A stretch of DNA of 64,000 nt from Cellulomonas fimi ATCC 484 (GTDB lineage: Bacteria; Actinomycetota; Actinomycetes; Actinomycetales; Cellulomonadaceae): assembly GCF_000212695.1 (NCBI RefSeq), contig NC_015514.1, forward strand, positions 2,790,001 to 2,854,000. Direction: 5' to 3'. Made by a program: the position numbers and the translations under genes. Shown here in pieces: positions 29,927 through 39,595 of the stretch. The first letter of the stretch is position 1. Each line of letters begins with the position of its first letter. The notes under the pieces were generated by a model. It made no database searches. It worked only from the letters and a program-made list of their open reading frames with translations, and was not told where the DNA came from.

Positions 29927-30568
29927 ATGCCGACGCGACGCCGAGGGTCCAGCCGCTCACTCTTCGGCGTCGTTGTCGCAGCCGGGCTGCTTGCACCAAG
30001 TGCGTGCACCTCACAACCGGGAGCGTCGCCAGCCTCGCCGTCCGTGAGCGCGAGCCCGACACCAACCGCGAGCGGGACGCCAACGCCCCACCCCGCCCCT
30101 TCGGAACCTGGGGTGATCGCTGCGCTGCCGGACGGCGAGCGGCCCGCGAGGCCTGCCGCGCTCGGCCATGCCGGATCGACCGACGCAGCCGTAGCGGTTC
30201 TCACCTACTGGCTGCAACTGCTCCCGTTCTCGCAGCAAGTGGGCGACACGAGCGAGGCTCGGTCGCTCAGCCACCCGGAGTGCGTGTTCTGCCGCAGCAT
30301 GCTCGACTCGATCGACGACCTCATCGCGCGTGGCGAGCACTCGGTAGGGGGCGGCTACACCATCTCGGACGTCAGCGTGCTCGAGGTCGCGGTCGGCCGC
30401 TGGTACAACGTGTCACTCACCCTCGTCGAGGCGCCCTCGAGCGAACTCGATCAATCAGGCTCGACCATGGCGACGTTTCCGGGGCACACCTACGCCGTCA
30501 CCGCTGTCGCTCTATTCGAGGGCGGCACGTGGACGGTACGAGAGCTCTCGTACGAGACGCTGTCGTGA
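29927..30568 (+). CDS. exported DUF6318-like protein, possible lipoprotein
   Basis: 213 residues. Signal peptide MPTRRRGSSRSLFGVVVAAGLL ends at APSAC, a weak lipobox because proline occupies the -3 position. A Ser/Pro/Thr linker follows (residues 30-55), then a globular domain with an AAVAVLTYWLQLLPFSQQVGD opening, a C-x-x-C-like CVFC and a closing W-T-V-R-E. This resembles DUF6318 proteins that I know only from Cellulomonas-type genomes; the function is undescribed. I use the ATG at 29927 because it fits the TACTTT box; an in-frame GTG at 29879 lacks a signal peptide directly after it. Base composition is less GC-biased at third positions than its neighbours. Confidence 0.75.
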   Translation: MPTRRRGSSRSLFGVVVAAGLLAPSACTSQPGASPASPSVSASPTPTASGTPTPHPAPSEPGVIAALPDGERPARPAALGHAGSTDAAVAVLTYWLQLLPFSQQVGDTSEARSLSHPECVFCRSMLDSIDDLIARGEHSVGGGYTISDVSVLEVAVGRWYNVSLTLVEAPSSELDQSGSTMATFPGHTYAVTAVALFEGGTWTVRELSYETLS

Positions 30569-31479
30569 AGAGGGCCGTGGGTGCAATCTTCCTTGCGGTC
30601 GGCATCCTCGGCACGGCGATCACGCCCGCTGCCGCCGTCCAGATCGACGAACACTCTGCAGGCGACTCGGTCTTCTTGGCAGCTTTCGAGGCGGCACAGG
30701 AGGACCGCCGCTCTCGCACTGTCGATCCCGCTGTTGCGCTGGTGCGGTACACGCGGGCGCCGATGTGCAACGTGGCCACGGGCGGGGGTGCCGAGATGGG
30801 GGACGCGGACGAGCAGTTCGGCGGCGGGGACCGGGACGGTGACGGACTGATCGCCTGCGGTCCGTCGAACACGACCGTGCCTGTCCCCGTGTGTGTCGAC
30901 GGTCCGCCGCTGCTCCCCCTGTGGAGCCAGCGACGCGCTTCGGCAGCCGACCCGTGGCCCGCGACGTGGACGCTCGCGTACGGGTACTCCTGCCCCGAGG
31001 ACGTCGTGCCGCCGATGACCGAGGCGGACTTCCGTCGACTGCCACTGGCGCCACCGGTGCTGCGGCTGCAGCCGGACCGGGGCTGGGTGCTGGTCAACAA
31101 GGAGACGATCGTCATGACCGACGACGCCGAGCAGACGCTGCAGACCACCCTGCTCGGGTACTCGATCGAGGTCGTGGCCTCGCCCTCCTCCTACCGGTAC
31201 GACTTCGGCGACGGGTCGCGCGACCTGGTCACCACCAGCGCAGGGCACCCGTACCCCGACCACGACACCTTCCACCGGTACGAGACCCTCGGGACCGTCG
31301 CCGTGACCCTGACGACCACCTGGACCGGTCGCTACCGGCTCGCCGGGAGCGGCGTCTGGCACGACATCCCGGGTACGGCCGAGACGGCGACCACGAGCGC
31401 GCCGTTCACCGTCGAGGAGCGACGCTCACGGCTGGTCGACGACCTGTGCACCGACATCCCCACGCCCGACGACTGCTGA
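30565..31479 (+). CDS. secreted PKD-domain protein of unknown function
   Basis: 304 residues from a GTG that overlaps the previous stop (GTGA), so the two exported proteins are co-translated. Signal peptide AVGAIFLAVGILGTAITPAAA. Near residues 85-100 a D-R-D-G-D-G loop precedes a cysteine and could bind calcium. The C-terminal third is a PKD-like sandwich (YRYDFGDGSRD, then YPDHDTFHRYETLG), ending in a Cys-containing tail. No enzyme motif. The pair with the DUF6318-like protein may act together at the cell surface; that is inference from coupling only. Confidence 0.75.
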   Translation: MKRAVGAIFLAVGILGTAITPAAAVQIDEHSAGDSVFLAAFEAAQEDRRSRTVDPAVALVRYTRAPMCNVATGGGAEMGDADEQFGGGDRDGDGLIACGPSNTTVPVPVCVDGPPLLPLWSQRRASAADPWPATWTLAYGYSCPEDVVPPMTEADFRRLPLAPPVLRLQPDRGWVLVNKETIVMTDDAEQTLQTTLLGYSIEVVASPSSYRYDFGDGSRDLVTTSAGHPYPDHDTFHRYETLGTVAVTLTTTWTGRYRLAGSGVWHDIPGTAETATTSAPFTVEERRSRLVDDLCTDIPTPDDC

Positions 31480-31523
31480 GCGCGGCGGCACGACCAGGAT
31501 CGGGCGCGGACGCCGCGGGCGGG

Positions 31524-32381
31524 TCAGCGGACGGACGCTCGTTCGCGCTGACGACGACGACGACGGCCCGCGGGCACCTTGAGCGGGTGCTTGCCGAGCC
31601 GGAACATGATCGCCACCTGCACGACGTAGAGCACGACGGCGGCGAGCGCGACGCCGCTCGACCACACGAAGACCGCGCCCACGTCGACGACCCGTCCCGT
31701 GAGCCGCTCGACCGTGGCGGCGGCGTGCTCGACGCGCTCGACGTTCGCACCCACGAGCCACGCAGCGGCCGCAGCGAGGACGCCCACGACGAGCAGCAGG
31801 TTGCGCCGCACGGCGCGGCCCGGTGAGACCCACCGCCACCCGGTGAACTCCGGCTCGGGGGCGGGGTGCTGCGGGCCGTCCCACCAGCGCGTCGCGCCGT
31901 CCGGGGCGGCGTCGGGCTCCGACGGGCGGGCAGCCCGTCGAGGAGGCGAAGCGTCTCGTGCGGGAGCGCCGAACCCGCCGGACGCGAGCAGGGCCGCGGC
32001 CCGGTCGAGCACGTCGGACGCGGCCTGGTTGGCGGGAGTCAGGGCACCGGCGAGGTCGAACGTGAACAGCACCATCGCGTGCCGGTCCGCGTACTCGACC
32101 GCCTCGTCGGAGTACCCCGGGCCGGTGAAGAACCACAGCTCGAGGTCGGTGCGGTCGGCACGGGCGCCGTAGAGACGCTGCAGGTCCGGCCGACCCGCGC
32201 GGCCGCCCCGGAACTTGACCTGGGCCAGTGCACGCGACGCGGTGACGTCGAGGCCACCGTCTGCACCGCGACCGGGGTTGGTGCGGGCGTCGGGGTGCCC
32301 GAGCTGGCGCATGTGGTGCGCCGCCATCTCCTCCGCCTCACGCGGGGTCAGGACATGCCGGCCGGGCACCCACTCGCTCAC
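31524..32381 (-). CDS. membrane-anchored Mrr-like restriction endonuclease domain protein
   Basis: 285 residues. Residues 10-125 form an Mrr_cat-type PD-(D/E)xK nuclease: helix REAEEMAAHHMRQLG, catalytic-site phrase GADGGLDVT with the aspartate, then AQVKFRGG with Q-x-K, and LWFFTGPGYSDEAVEYA. A Pro/Arg linker is followed by two membrane helices (NLLLVVGVLAAAAAWLVGA and VFVWSSGVALAAVVLYVVQVA) and a very basic tail. GTG at 32381 lies 8 bases after TAACCT, with no ribosome site. It diverges from recC. Mrr enzymes cut methylated DNA, but this one has no recognisable modified-base reader, so its target is unknown. The membrane anchor is the odd feature. Confidence 0.8.
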   Translation of the reverse strand: MSEWVPGRHVLTPREAEEMAAHHMRQLGHPDARTNPGRGADGGLDVTASRALAQVKFRGGRAGRPDLQRLYGARADRTDLELWFFTGPGYSDEAVEYADRHAMVLFTFDLAGALTPANQAASDVLDRAAALLASGGFGAPARDASPPRRAARPSEPDAAPDGATRWWDGPQHPAPEPEFTGWRWVSPGRAVRRNLLLVVGVLAAAAAWLVGANVERVEHAAATVERLTGRVVDVGAVFVWSSGVALAAVVLYVVQVAIMFRLGKHPLKVPAGRRRRRQRERASVR

Positions 32382-32389
32382 GTCGCAGG

Positions 32390-32395
32390 AGGTTA
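32390..32395 (-). promoter_or_regulatory. -10 box of the Mrr-like nuclease gene
   Basis: TAACCT on the minus strand, 8 bases before the GTG at 32381. Confidence 0.45.
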
Positions 32396-32527
32396 GCGAA
32401 CGGATCCGACAAGTCCGGCACGCCACGAGGGCGACACCCGCGCCGTGTCGAACCGTCCACAGCCCACGGCGCGCCCCGGCGCTCCCACGGCAAGCGCCGC
32501 TCTGCCGCGACCGTCGGGGCCGGCCGC

Positions 32528-32533
32528 TAGCGT
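32528..32533 (+). promoter_or_regulatory. -10 box of the recCBD operon, probably leaderless
   Basis: TAGCGT on the plus strand, 7 bases before the GTG at 32541. It faces the nuclease promoter across a 159-bp gap. Confidence 0.5.
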
Positions 32534-32540
32534 GACGGCC

Positions 32541-35500
32541 GTGAGGGACACGACCGACGGCACCGACGCGGGGGCGATGCACGTCCACGTCGCGGAGCGG
32601 GCCGACGTCCTCGTGGAGGAGCTGGCACGCGTGCTCGCCGAGGCCCCCGCGGACCCCTTCACCCCCGACGTGGTGCTGGTGCCGACGCGCGGCGTCGAAC
32701 GCTGGGTCGCGCAGCGGCTCTCGCACCGGCTCGGGCAGGCCGGTGGCGGCGACGGCGTCTGTGCGAACGTCCGGTTCTCCTCTCCCGCGCGGGCGGTCGC
32801 CGACGTCCTCGCCGCGGTGGTAGGTGCAGCGCCCGAGGACGACCCGTGGGCGCCGGAACAGCTCGCCTGGCACGTCCTCGGCGTTCTCGACGACCACGCC
32901 GACGACCCGCTCCTGGCGGCGCCCGTGCACCACCTGGGCGCGCGCGACGACGCGATGCGGCAGGGGCGGAGGTTCGGGCTCGCGCAGCATGTCGCGCACC
33001 TGCTCGCCGCGTACGACGTGCAGCGGCCGACGGTCGTGCGCGCGTGGGCCGACGGACGGGACGAGGACGGCGCAGGCGCCCCTCTCCCCGCCGACCTCGC
33101 GTGGCAGGCGCACCTGTGGCGGCTGGTGCGGGCACGGGCGGCCGTACCGTCGCCGGCCCAACGGATCGACGAGGCCGTCGCGATGCTCGCCTCCGCCCCG
33201 GACACGGTCTCGCTCCCCGCCCGGCTCTCGGTCCTGGGCGCGACGCGACTCCCGGACGCGCACGTGCGGGTGCTCGACGCCCTGGCTCGGCACCGCGACG
33301 TCCACCTCTGGCTGCCCCACCCGTCGCTGCGGCTGTGGGAGCGGGTCGGAGCAGCGTCGCCGCCAGCGGGTCGGCGACGTGACCTGCCACCGGTCGCCGA
33401 GCACCCGCTCCTGGCCTCGATGGCGGGCGACGCCGTCGAGCTGCAGATCCGGCTGCGAGCCGTCGACGCGCAGGTCATCCTGCACGCCGCAGCCGATCCG
33501 CCGGCGACGGCTCTCGGCCACCTCCAGCGCCGCCTCCGGGCAGACGCCGCACCGACCGAGGCGGCGGCGCAGCGACCGGTCGTCGACGTGGGCGACCGGT
33601 CCGTGCAGGTGCACGCGTGCCACGGCCGGTCACGGCAGGTCGAGGTGATGCGCGAGGCCGTGCTGGGTCTGCTCGCGGACGACCCGTCGCTCGAGCCGCG
33701 GGACGTGGTCGTGATGTGCCCGGACGTCGAGGCGTTCGCCCCGCTGGTCTCGGCGGCGTTCGGCGCGGGCAGCACCGGTGGGACGCAGTGGGAGCACCCG
33801 GGACGGTCGCTGCGCGTGCGGGTCGCTGACCGGGCGCCGGCGCGCGCCAACCCGCTGCTCGCGTTCATCTCGACGCTCCTGGATCTGGCCGCGTCGCGCG
33901 TGACGGCCTCGGCCGTGGTCGACCTCGCAGGGCTCGCGCCGGTGCGGCACCGGTTCCGCCTCGACGACGCCGACCTCGACCGCATCCGTGCGTGGGCGCT
34001 GGAGTCCGGGGTCCGCTGGGGTGAGGACGTCGCACGACGGGACCGCTTCCGGCTGGGCTCCGTCCCGCAGGGCACGTGGTCCGGGGCGCTGGACCGGTTG
34101 CTGCTGGGCGTCGCCATGGCGGAGGAGGACCAGCGGTACGTCGGCGCCGTGCTGCCGGTCGACGACGTGGGCAGCACCGACGTCGACCTCGTCGGCAGGC
34201 TCGCCGAGCTGCTGGACCGGCTCACCGCCGTCCTGCACGCGCTCGACGGGACCCGTCCGGCGACGGCGTGGCTGGACACCCTGACCGCCGCGCTCGACCT
34301 GCTGACCGATGTCGCGCCGGCCGACCGCTGGCAGCAGGTCGAGGCGCTCCGGGTCCTCGGGGAGGTCCGGACCTCGGCCGCGCAGCACGACAGGGACCTA
34401 CGCCTGCCCGACGTCGTCGCGGTCCTCGAGCCTCACCTGCGCGGCCGGCCTACGCGCGCGGGCTTCCGCACGGGAGCGCTGACCGTGTGCTCGCTCGAGC
34501 CGATGCGTGCGGTGCCGCACCGCGTCGTCGTCCTGCTCGGCCTCGACGACGGCGCCTTCCCGCGTGGTCATGGTCGCGACGGGGACGACCTGCTCGCTCG
34601 GGAGCCGCTCGTCGGCGAACGGGACCGCCGTGCCGAGGACCGACGTCTCTTCCTGGACGCCGTCACGAGCGCCACCGACCACCTGCTGGTGGTGCACTCG
34701 GGCGCCGACGAGCGCACGGGCGCGACGAGGCCGGCCGCGGTGCCGGTCGGCGAGCTGCTCGACGCGCTGGACGACGCGGTCGTCTTTCCCGACGGGCTGC
34801 CGGCGCGTGAGCACGTCGTCGTCCATCACCCGCTGCAGACCGTGGACGAGCGCAACTTCGTCGGCGGCGCGCTCGGCCGGCCGGGGCCGTTCAGCTTCGA
34901 CGCGCTCGACCTCGCCGCCGCACGCGCGGGCCGGGCCGTGCGGGCGGGTCGCCGACCGTTCCTGGTGGAGCCGTTGCCGCCCGTCGAGCCGCTGGACGAC
35001 GTCGGCGACGTCGCCGACGTGCTCACGCACCCGGTCCGCGCGTTCGTCCGACGTCGGCTACGCGCGATGCCCCCCGGGGATGCGCCGCAGCTCGACGACC
35101 GCCTGCCGCTGCAGCTCGACGGGCTCGAGCGGTGGGAGATCGGCGACCGTCTCCTCGACGCGGCCCTGACCGGCGCGGACCTCACGACGGCGGTGGCGGC
35201 CGAGCGGCGCCGCGGCCACGTCCCGCCCGGATCGCTCGGGACGGCGACGCTGGACGACGTCGCCCGGTCGGTGGTGCCCGTGCTCGACGCGGTGCGCACG
35301 CTGCGCGTCCAGCCGGGCCGGACGCTCGACGTCGCGCTGACGCTGCCCGACGGCCGCCCCGTGACGGGAACCGTCGGCCCGTGTCACGGGGACACGCTGG
35401 TGCGCGCGGTGTACTCCCGGCTCGCGGCCAAGCACCGGCTGCGGGCGTGGGTGCTGCTCCTCGCCGCGGCCGTCGCCGAACCGGGCGCGCTCGCCCGTGC

Positions 35501-35948
35501 GGTCACGGTCGGTCGCGGACCGGGCGGTGGCGCGCGGATCGCGGAGCTGCAGGCACCGGCACCCGAGCTCGCTGCGTCGCTACTCGGCCAGCTCGCCGCC
35601 GTCGCGGACCAGGCCCTGTGCGAGCCGCTCCCGCTGCCGCTCGCCGCGAGCTGCGCGTACGGCTCGGCACGGTGGGACGGACAACCGGTGCACGACGCGC
35701 TGGCCGCCGCGCGCAAGGAGCTCGGGACGCTCGACGAGGCGCGCCGCGGCGCCGGCGGGTTCGACGTCGTCGAGCCCTCGCACGCGCTCGTCTGGGGCGA
35801 GGGGTTCTCGCTGGACACGATTGCCGGAACGGCGACCCCGGTCGACCTCGCCCGCTGGCCGGAGGACGTGACGCGCTTCGGTGCCCTGGCCCGCACGGTC
35901 TGGGACGCGCTGCTCGACCACGAGACGGTCGCGATGGTGGTCGCGTGA
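32541..35948 (+). CDS. recC: exodeoxyribonuclease V gamma subunit
   Basis: 1135 residues, normal size. RecC is the Chi-recognising scaffold of RecBCD, built from inactive helicase and nuclease folds. Seen: a typical opening MHVHVAERADVLVEELARVL, VLVPTRGVERWVAQRLS, VQVHACHGRSRQVEVM and RVVVLLGLDDGAFPR. I take the GTG at 32541, which fits the TAGCGT box; the in-frame ATG at 32577 starts exactly where many homologues do and is a real alternative. First gene of recC-recB-recD, each joined by a GTGA overlap. Confidence 0.93.
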   Translation: MRDTTDGTDAGAMHVHVAERADVLVEELARVLAEAPADPFTPDVVLVPTRGVERWVAQRLSHRLGQAGGGDGVCANVRFSSPARAVADVLAAVVGAAPEDDPWAPEQLAWHVLGVLDDHADDPLLAAPVHHLGARDDAMRQGRRFGLAQHVAHLLAAYDVQRPTVVRAWADGRDEDGAGAPLPADLAWQAHLWRLVRARAAVPSPAQRIDEAVAMLASAPDTVSLPARLSVLGATRLPDAHVRVLDALARHRDVHLWLPHPSLRLWERVGAASPPAGRRRDLPPVAEHPLLASMAGDAVELQIRLRAVDAQVILHAAADPPATALGHLQRRLRADAAPTEAAAQRPVVDVGDRSVQVHACHGRSRQVEVMREAVLGLLADDPSLEPRDVVVMCPDVEAFAPLVSAAFGAGSTGGTQWEHPGRSLRVRVADRAPARANPLLAFISTLLDLAASRVTASAVVDLAGLAPVRHRFRLDDADLDRIRAWALESGVRWGEDVARRDRFRLGSVPQGTWSGALDRLLLGVAMAEEDQRYVGAVLPVDDVGSTDVDLVGRLAELLDRLTAVLHALDGTRPATAWLDTLTAALDLLTDVAPADRWQQVEALRVLGEVRTSAAQHDRDLRLPDVVAVLEPHLRGRPTRAGFRTGALTVCSLEPMRAVPHRVVVLLGLDDGAFPRGHGRDGDDLLAREPLVGERDRRAEDRRLFLDAVTSATDHLLVVHSGADERTGATRPAAVPVGELLDALDDAVVFPDGLPAREHVVVHHPLQTVDERNFVGGALGRPGPFSFDALDLAAARAGRAVRAGRRPFLVEPLPPVEPLDDVGDVADVLTHPVRAFVRRRLRAMPPGDAPQLDDRLPLQLDGLERWEIGDRLLDAALTGADLTTAVAAERRRGHVPPGSLGTATLDDVARSVVPVLDAVRTLRVQPGRTLDVALTLPDGRPVTGTVGPCHGDTLVRAVYSRLAAKHRLRAWVLLLAAAVAEPGALARAVTVGRGPGGGARIAELQAPAPELAASLLGQLAAVADQALCEPLPLPLAASCAYGSARWDGQPVHDALAAARKELGTLDEARRGAGGFDVVEPSHALVWGEGFSLDTIAGTATPVDLARWPEDVTRFGALARTVWDALLDHETVAMVVA

Positions 35949-38900
35949 ACACGGCCCCGCCGGGCGCCGTCCCCGTCTTCGACGTGTGCGGTCCCCTCCC
36001 GACGGGCACCGTCGTGCTGGAGGCGAGCGCCGGGACGGGCAAGACCACGACCATCGCGTCGCTGGCGGTCCGGTACGTCGCCGAGGGCGTCGCGACGCTG
36101 CCGGAGCTCATGCTCGTGACGTTCGGCCGCGCCGCGACCGCCGAGCTGCGCGACCGGGTGCGCGCACGGTTCGTCGAGGTCGACCGCGCCCTGCGGGAGG
36201 AGTCGGCGGCGGCGTCGCAGGACGACGTCGTCCGCCACCTGGCCGACGTGTCCCCGGCCGACCTCGCGGTGCGGCGCGCACGGCTCCGGCGAGCGATCGC
36301 CGACTTCGACGCCGCGACGATCACGACGACGCACGGCTTCTGCCAGCAGATGCTCGCCGTTCTCGGCACCGCGGGCGACGTCGACCGCGACGCGACCCTG
36401 ATCCCGGACGTCGCCGACCTGGAGGCGGAGGTCGTCGACGACCTCTACCTGCGCAAGTACGCGACCTCGGACGCCGCGGTGCTCGACGTGGCGACCGCGC
36501 GCACGGTCGCGCGGGCCGCCGTGAGCGACCACGCCGCGACGCTGCGTCCCGACGACGCGGAGCCGGGCACCCCTGCCCAGCACCGGTACGGCCTGGCCCG
36601 GGCCGTCCGGGACGAGCTCGTGCGCCGCAAGCGCGCACGGCGGCTCGTGGACTACGACGACCTGCTCGTCCTGCTGCGCGACGCGCTCGCCCACCCTCGC
36701 ACGGGCGCCGCCGCGGTGGACCGCGTCCGCGGGCGGTACCGCGTCGTGATGGTGGACGAGTTCCAGGACACCGACCCGGTGCAGTGGGACATCCTGCGGC
36801 TCGCCTTCCACGGCAGCCGCACGCTCGTGCTCATCGGCGACCCCAAGCAGGCCATCTACGCGTTCCGCGGCGCCGACGTCGCGACCTACCTGCGGGCCGC
36901 GCGCGAGGGCAGCGCCCAGACGCTCGGACGCAACTGGCGGACGGACGGCCCCGTGATCGACGGACTGACTCCGATCCTCGGCGGGGCGGCGCTCGGAGAC
37001 CCGCGCATCGTCGTGCGGCCCGTGCAGGCGGCCCGGAGCCAACGGAGGCTCGTCGGTGCTCCCCCGGTCGTGCTGCGCCAGGTCGTGCGCGACGCGGTCG
37101 GGCCGACGACCGGGCGCCAGCCGGCGGTGGCCCGTGTCCGGGCGCTCGTCTACCAGGACGTCGCGGCCCAGGTGGTGCGGACCCTCGACGAGACGCAGCT
37201 CGTGGAGGCGCCCGGGACCCTGCGGCCGACCCGGCCGGCGGACGTCGCGGTGCTCGTGCGGACCAACGCCGAAGCGCTGGCCGTGCACGCCGCGCTCGTC
37301 GGCGCCGGTGTGCCCGCCGTGATCTCGGGGCTTGCGAGCGTGTTCGGCTCCCCGGCTGCCCAGGACTGGCTGACGCTGCTGACGGCTCTCGCACGGCTCG
37401 GTGACAGCCGCACCGCGGCGGCCGCCGCGATGACGCCGTTCGTCGGGTGGGACGCGCACCGGCTCGCGCTCGCCTCGGACGACGACCTCGACGCCCTGGC
37501 CGACCAGGTGCGCACGTGGGCGCACGTCCTCGAGGAGCGTGGCGTCGCGGCGCTGCTCGAGTCGACGGCCGCGACCGGTCTGCGCGAGCGTCTGCTGCGC
37601 GCCGCGCACGGTGAGCGGCATCTGACCGACCTCCGGCACGTCGGCGAGTCGCTGCACGCGGCGGCGCTCGACGGGGGGCTGGGGACCGCGGCACTTTCGG
37701 AGTGGCTGCGTGCCCGCATCGAGGAGGCCTCCGGGGACTACGCCGAGGAGCGCAGCCGCCGGCTGGAGACCGACGCGGCGGCGGTCCAGGTCATCACCGT
37801 GCACGCGAGCAAGGGGCTGCAGTTCCCCGTCGTCCTCGTGCCGTTCGCCTGGAACCGCTGGTCGCCGCCCAAGCCGGACGTGCTGCGCTTCCACGAGGAC
37901 GACGAGAGGGTCCTGCACGTGGGAGGGCCCGGGAGCCCGGGCTACGAGGCGGCCCTCGCACGGCACGAGGCCGACGAGGCCGGCGAGGACCTGCGGCTCG
38001 CCTACGTCGCCCTGACCCGCGCACACTCGCACGTCGTCGTGTGGTGGGCGCCGAGTGCGAACTCCTCGACGTCCGCCCTGACCCGGCTGCTTCTGGGCGC
38101 GCGCGACGACGCGGGCACCGCTGCGGCCCGCGTGACTCTCCCGAGCGACGCGCAGGTGCGGGCCCGCCTGGCCGCGCTCGCGCAAGGCTCGAGCGGCACC
38201 CTCGTGCACGAGGTCGTCGACACCGCGCCCGGACCTGTCCGGTGGTCGCCCGCCGAACGGCCCGCTCCCCCGCTCGACGTCGCGGTCCTCGACCGCTCAG
38301 TCGACCTCGTGTGGCGTCGCACCTCCTACTCCGGCCTCACCGCCCACGCCCACGACTCGGGGGTGGGCGACGAGCCCGAGCAGCCCGGGACGCAGGACGA
38401 GCCCGACCACGACGAGCTTCTGCACGCCGGCACGCCGAGGCCACCCGCGGGGACCACGGCCCCGAGCGTGGGCGCGACGACGCCGGCGACCGTCGGGTCG
38501 GCGCCGACGGCAACTCTCCCGGCTCCCCCGACGTCCCCTACCCCCGCGGCGTCCCCGGTAGCCCCCGTATCCCCGGTGTCTCCGGGGTTGTCGGGGTCTT
38601 CGGGGTCGTCGGGGTCTTCGGGGTCTTCGGGGTCTTCGGGGTCTTCGGCGTCCCCCGCGTCCCCGGCGTCGGCGACTTCGCCGACGTCCCCCGCGGCTCC
38701 GGCCGACAAGGAGCACGCGCTGCGGGCCGTCGACTCGCCGATGGCCGATCTGCCGGGCGGCACCGCCTTCGGCACGCTGACGCACGCCGTGCTCGAGCAC
38801 GTCGACACCCGGGCTCCCGACCTCCGCGCGGCACTCGTGGACGCGTGCGCGGCGACCGGCCTCGCGGCTCCCCTCGGGGTGGCGCCGGACGTCCTCGCCG

Positions 38901-39595
38901 ACGCGCTGCTCCCCGCCCTGCGGACCCCGCTCGGGCCTCTCGCGAACGGGCTCGCGCTGGCGGACGTCGCGCCGGCCGACCGGCTCGCCGAGCTGGAGTT
39001 CGAGCTGCCCCTGGCCGGCGGGGACGGCGGCGGGATCGGCGGCGGCGGACGACCACCCGACGGCGCACGTGGCGGGGCGGCGAGCCTGCGCGACGTGGCG
39101 TCGGCGCTGCGACGGCACCTCGCCGCGGACGACCCGTTCGCCGGCTACGCGGACCGGATCGACCGCGACCTGGGGTCGGGCGACCTGCGCGGCTACCTCA
39201 CCGGCAGCATCGACGCGGTGCTGCGCGTGCCCGCTGCGAGCGGTGGGTTCCGGTACCTCGTCGTCGACTACAAGACCAACCGGCTGGCGCCTCACGACGA
39301 GCACCTGACCGCCTGGCACTACCGCCCGGACGCGCTCGTGGACGCCATGGTCGCGTCCCACTACCCGCTGCAGCTCCTGCTCTACTCCGTCGCGCTGCAC
39401 CGGTACCTGCGCTGGCGGCTCCCCGGGTACGCGCCGGAGCAGCACCTGGGCGGCGGGCTGTACCTGTTCGTCCGGGGCATGACCGGACCCGACGCACCGG
39501 TCGTCGGCGCCGAGCCGACCGGCGTCATGGCCTGGCGGCCACCGGCGGCGCTCGTCGTCGCGCTCTCGGACCTGCTGGCGGGAGGTGCCGGGTGA
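35945..39595 (+). CDS. recB: exodeoxyribonuclease V beta subunit (helicase-nuclease)
   Basis: 1216 residues. SF1A helicase: Walker A LEASAGTGKTTT near residue 30, VDEFQDTDPVQWD for motif II, IGDPKQAIYAFRGADV for motif III, VITVHASKGLQFPVV for motif V and RLAYVALTRAHSH for motif VI. The RecB nuclease domain at the C-terminus has VVDYKTNR with Asp1108 and Lys1110 intact and LQLLLYSVALHRYLR. Between the two lies a Pro/Thr/Ser linker of about 100 residues that contains a 9-bp DNA minisatellite coding Ser-Gly-Ser. Drives 3'-to-5' unwinding and degradation in double-strand break repair. GTG overlaps the recC stop. Confidence 0.95.
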   Translation: MNTAPPGAVPVFDVCGPLPTGTVVLEASAGTGKTTTIASLAVRYVAEGVATLPELMLVTFGRAATAELRDRVRARFVEVDRALREESAAASQDDVVRHLADVSPADLAVRRARLRRAIADFDAATITTTHGFCQQMLAVLGTAGDVDRDATLIPDVADLEAEVVDDLYLRKYATSDAAVLDVATARTVARAAVSDHAATLRPDDAEPGTPAQHRYGLARAVRDELVRRKRARRLVDYDDLLVLLRDALAHPRTGAAAVDRVRGRYRVVMVDEFQDTDPVQWDILRLAFHGSRTLVLIGDPKQAIYAFRGADVATYLRAAREGSAQTLGRNWRTDGPVIDGLTPILGGAALGDPRIVVRPVQAARSQRRLVGAPPVVLRQVVRDAVGPTTGRQPAVARVRALVYQDVAAQVVRTLDETQLVEAPGTLRPTRPADVAVLVRTNAEALAVHAALVGAGVPAVISGLASVFGSPAAQDWLTLLTALARLGDSRTAAAAAMTPFVGWDAHRLALASDDDLDALADQVRTWAHVLEERGVAALLESTAATGLRERLLRAAHGERHLTDLRHVGESLHAAALDGGLGTAALSEWLRARIEEASGDYAEERSRRLETDAAAVQVITVHASKGLQFPVVLVPFAWNRWSPPKPDVLRFHEDDERVLHVGGPGSPGYEAALARHEADEAGEDLRLAYVALTRAHSHVVVWWAPSANSSTSALTRLLLGARDDAGTAAARVTLPSDAQVRARLAALAQGSSGTLVHEVVDTAPGPVRWSPAERPAPPLDVAVLDRSVDLVWRRTSYSGLTAHAHDSGVGDEPEQPGTQDEPDHDELLHAGTPRPPAGTTAPSVGATTPATVGSAPTATLPAPPTSPTPAASPVAPVSPVSPGLSGSSGSSGSSGSSGSSGSSASPASPASATSPTSPAAPADKEHALRAVDSPMADLPGGTAFGTLTHAVLEHVDTRAPDLRAALVDACAATGLAAPLGVAPDVLADALLPALRTPLGPLANGLALADVAPADRLAELEFELPLAGGDGGGIGGGGRPPDGARGGAASLRDVASALRRHLAADDPFAGYADRIDRDLGSGDLRGYLTGSIDAVLRVPAASGGFRYLVVDYKTNRLAPHDEHLTAWHYRPDALVDAMVASHYPLQLLLYSVALHRYLRWRLPGYAPEQHLGGGLYLFVRGMTGPDAPVVGAEPTGVMAWRPPAALVVALSDLLAGGAG
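38591..38653 (+). repeat. 9-bp minisatellite inside recB
   Basis: Six consecutive units of TCGGGGTCT/TCGGGGTCG plus a seventh degenerate unit, in frame, coding repeated Ser-Gly-Ser from residue 883 in the helicase-nuclease linker. Because the unit is a multiple of three, slippage would change the linker length without breaking the frame. Confidence 0.85.

Noticed and set aside
38591..38653. Possible CRISPR-like array
   Set aside because: Units are 9 bp, contiguous without spacers and in frame within recB, so it is a coding minisatellite.
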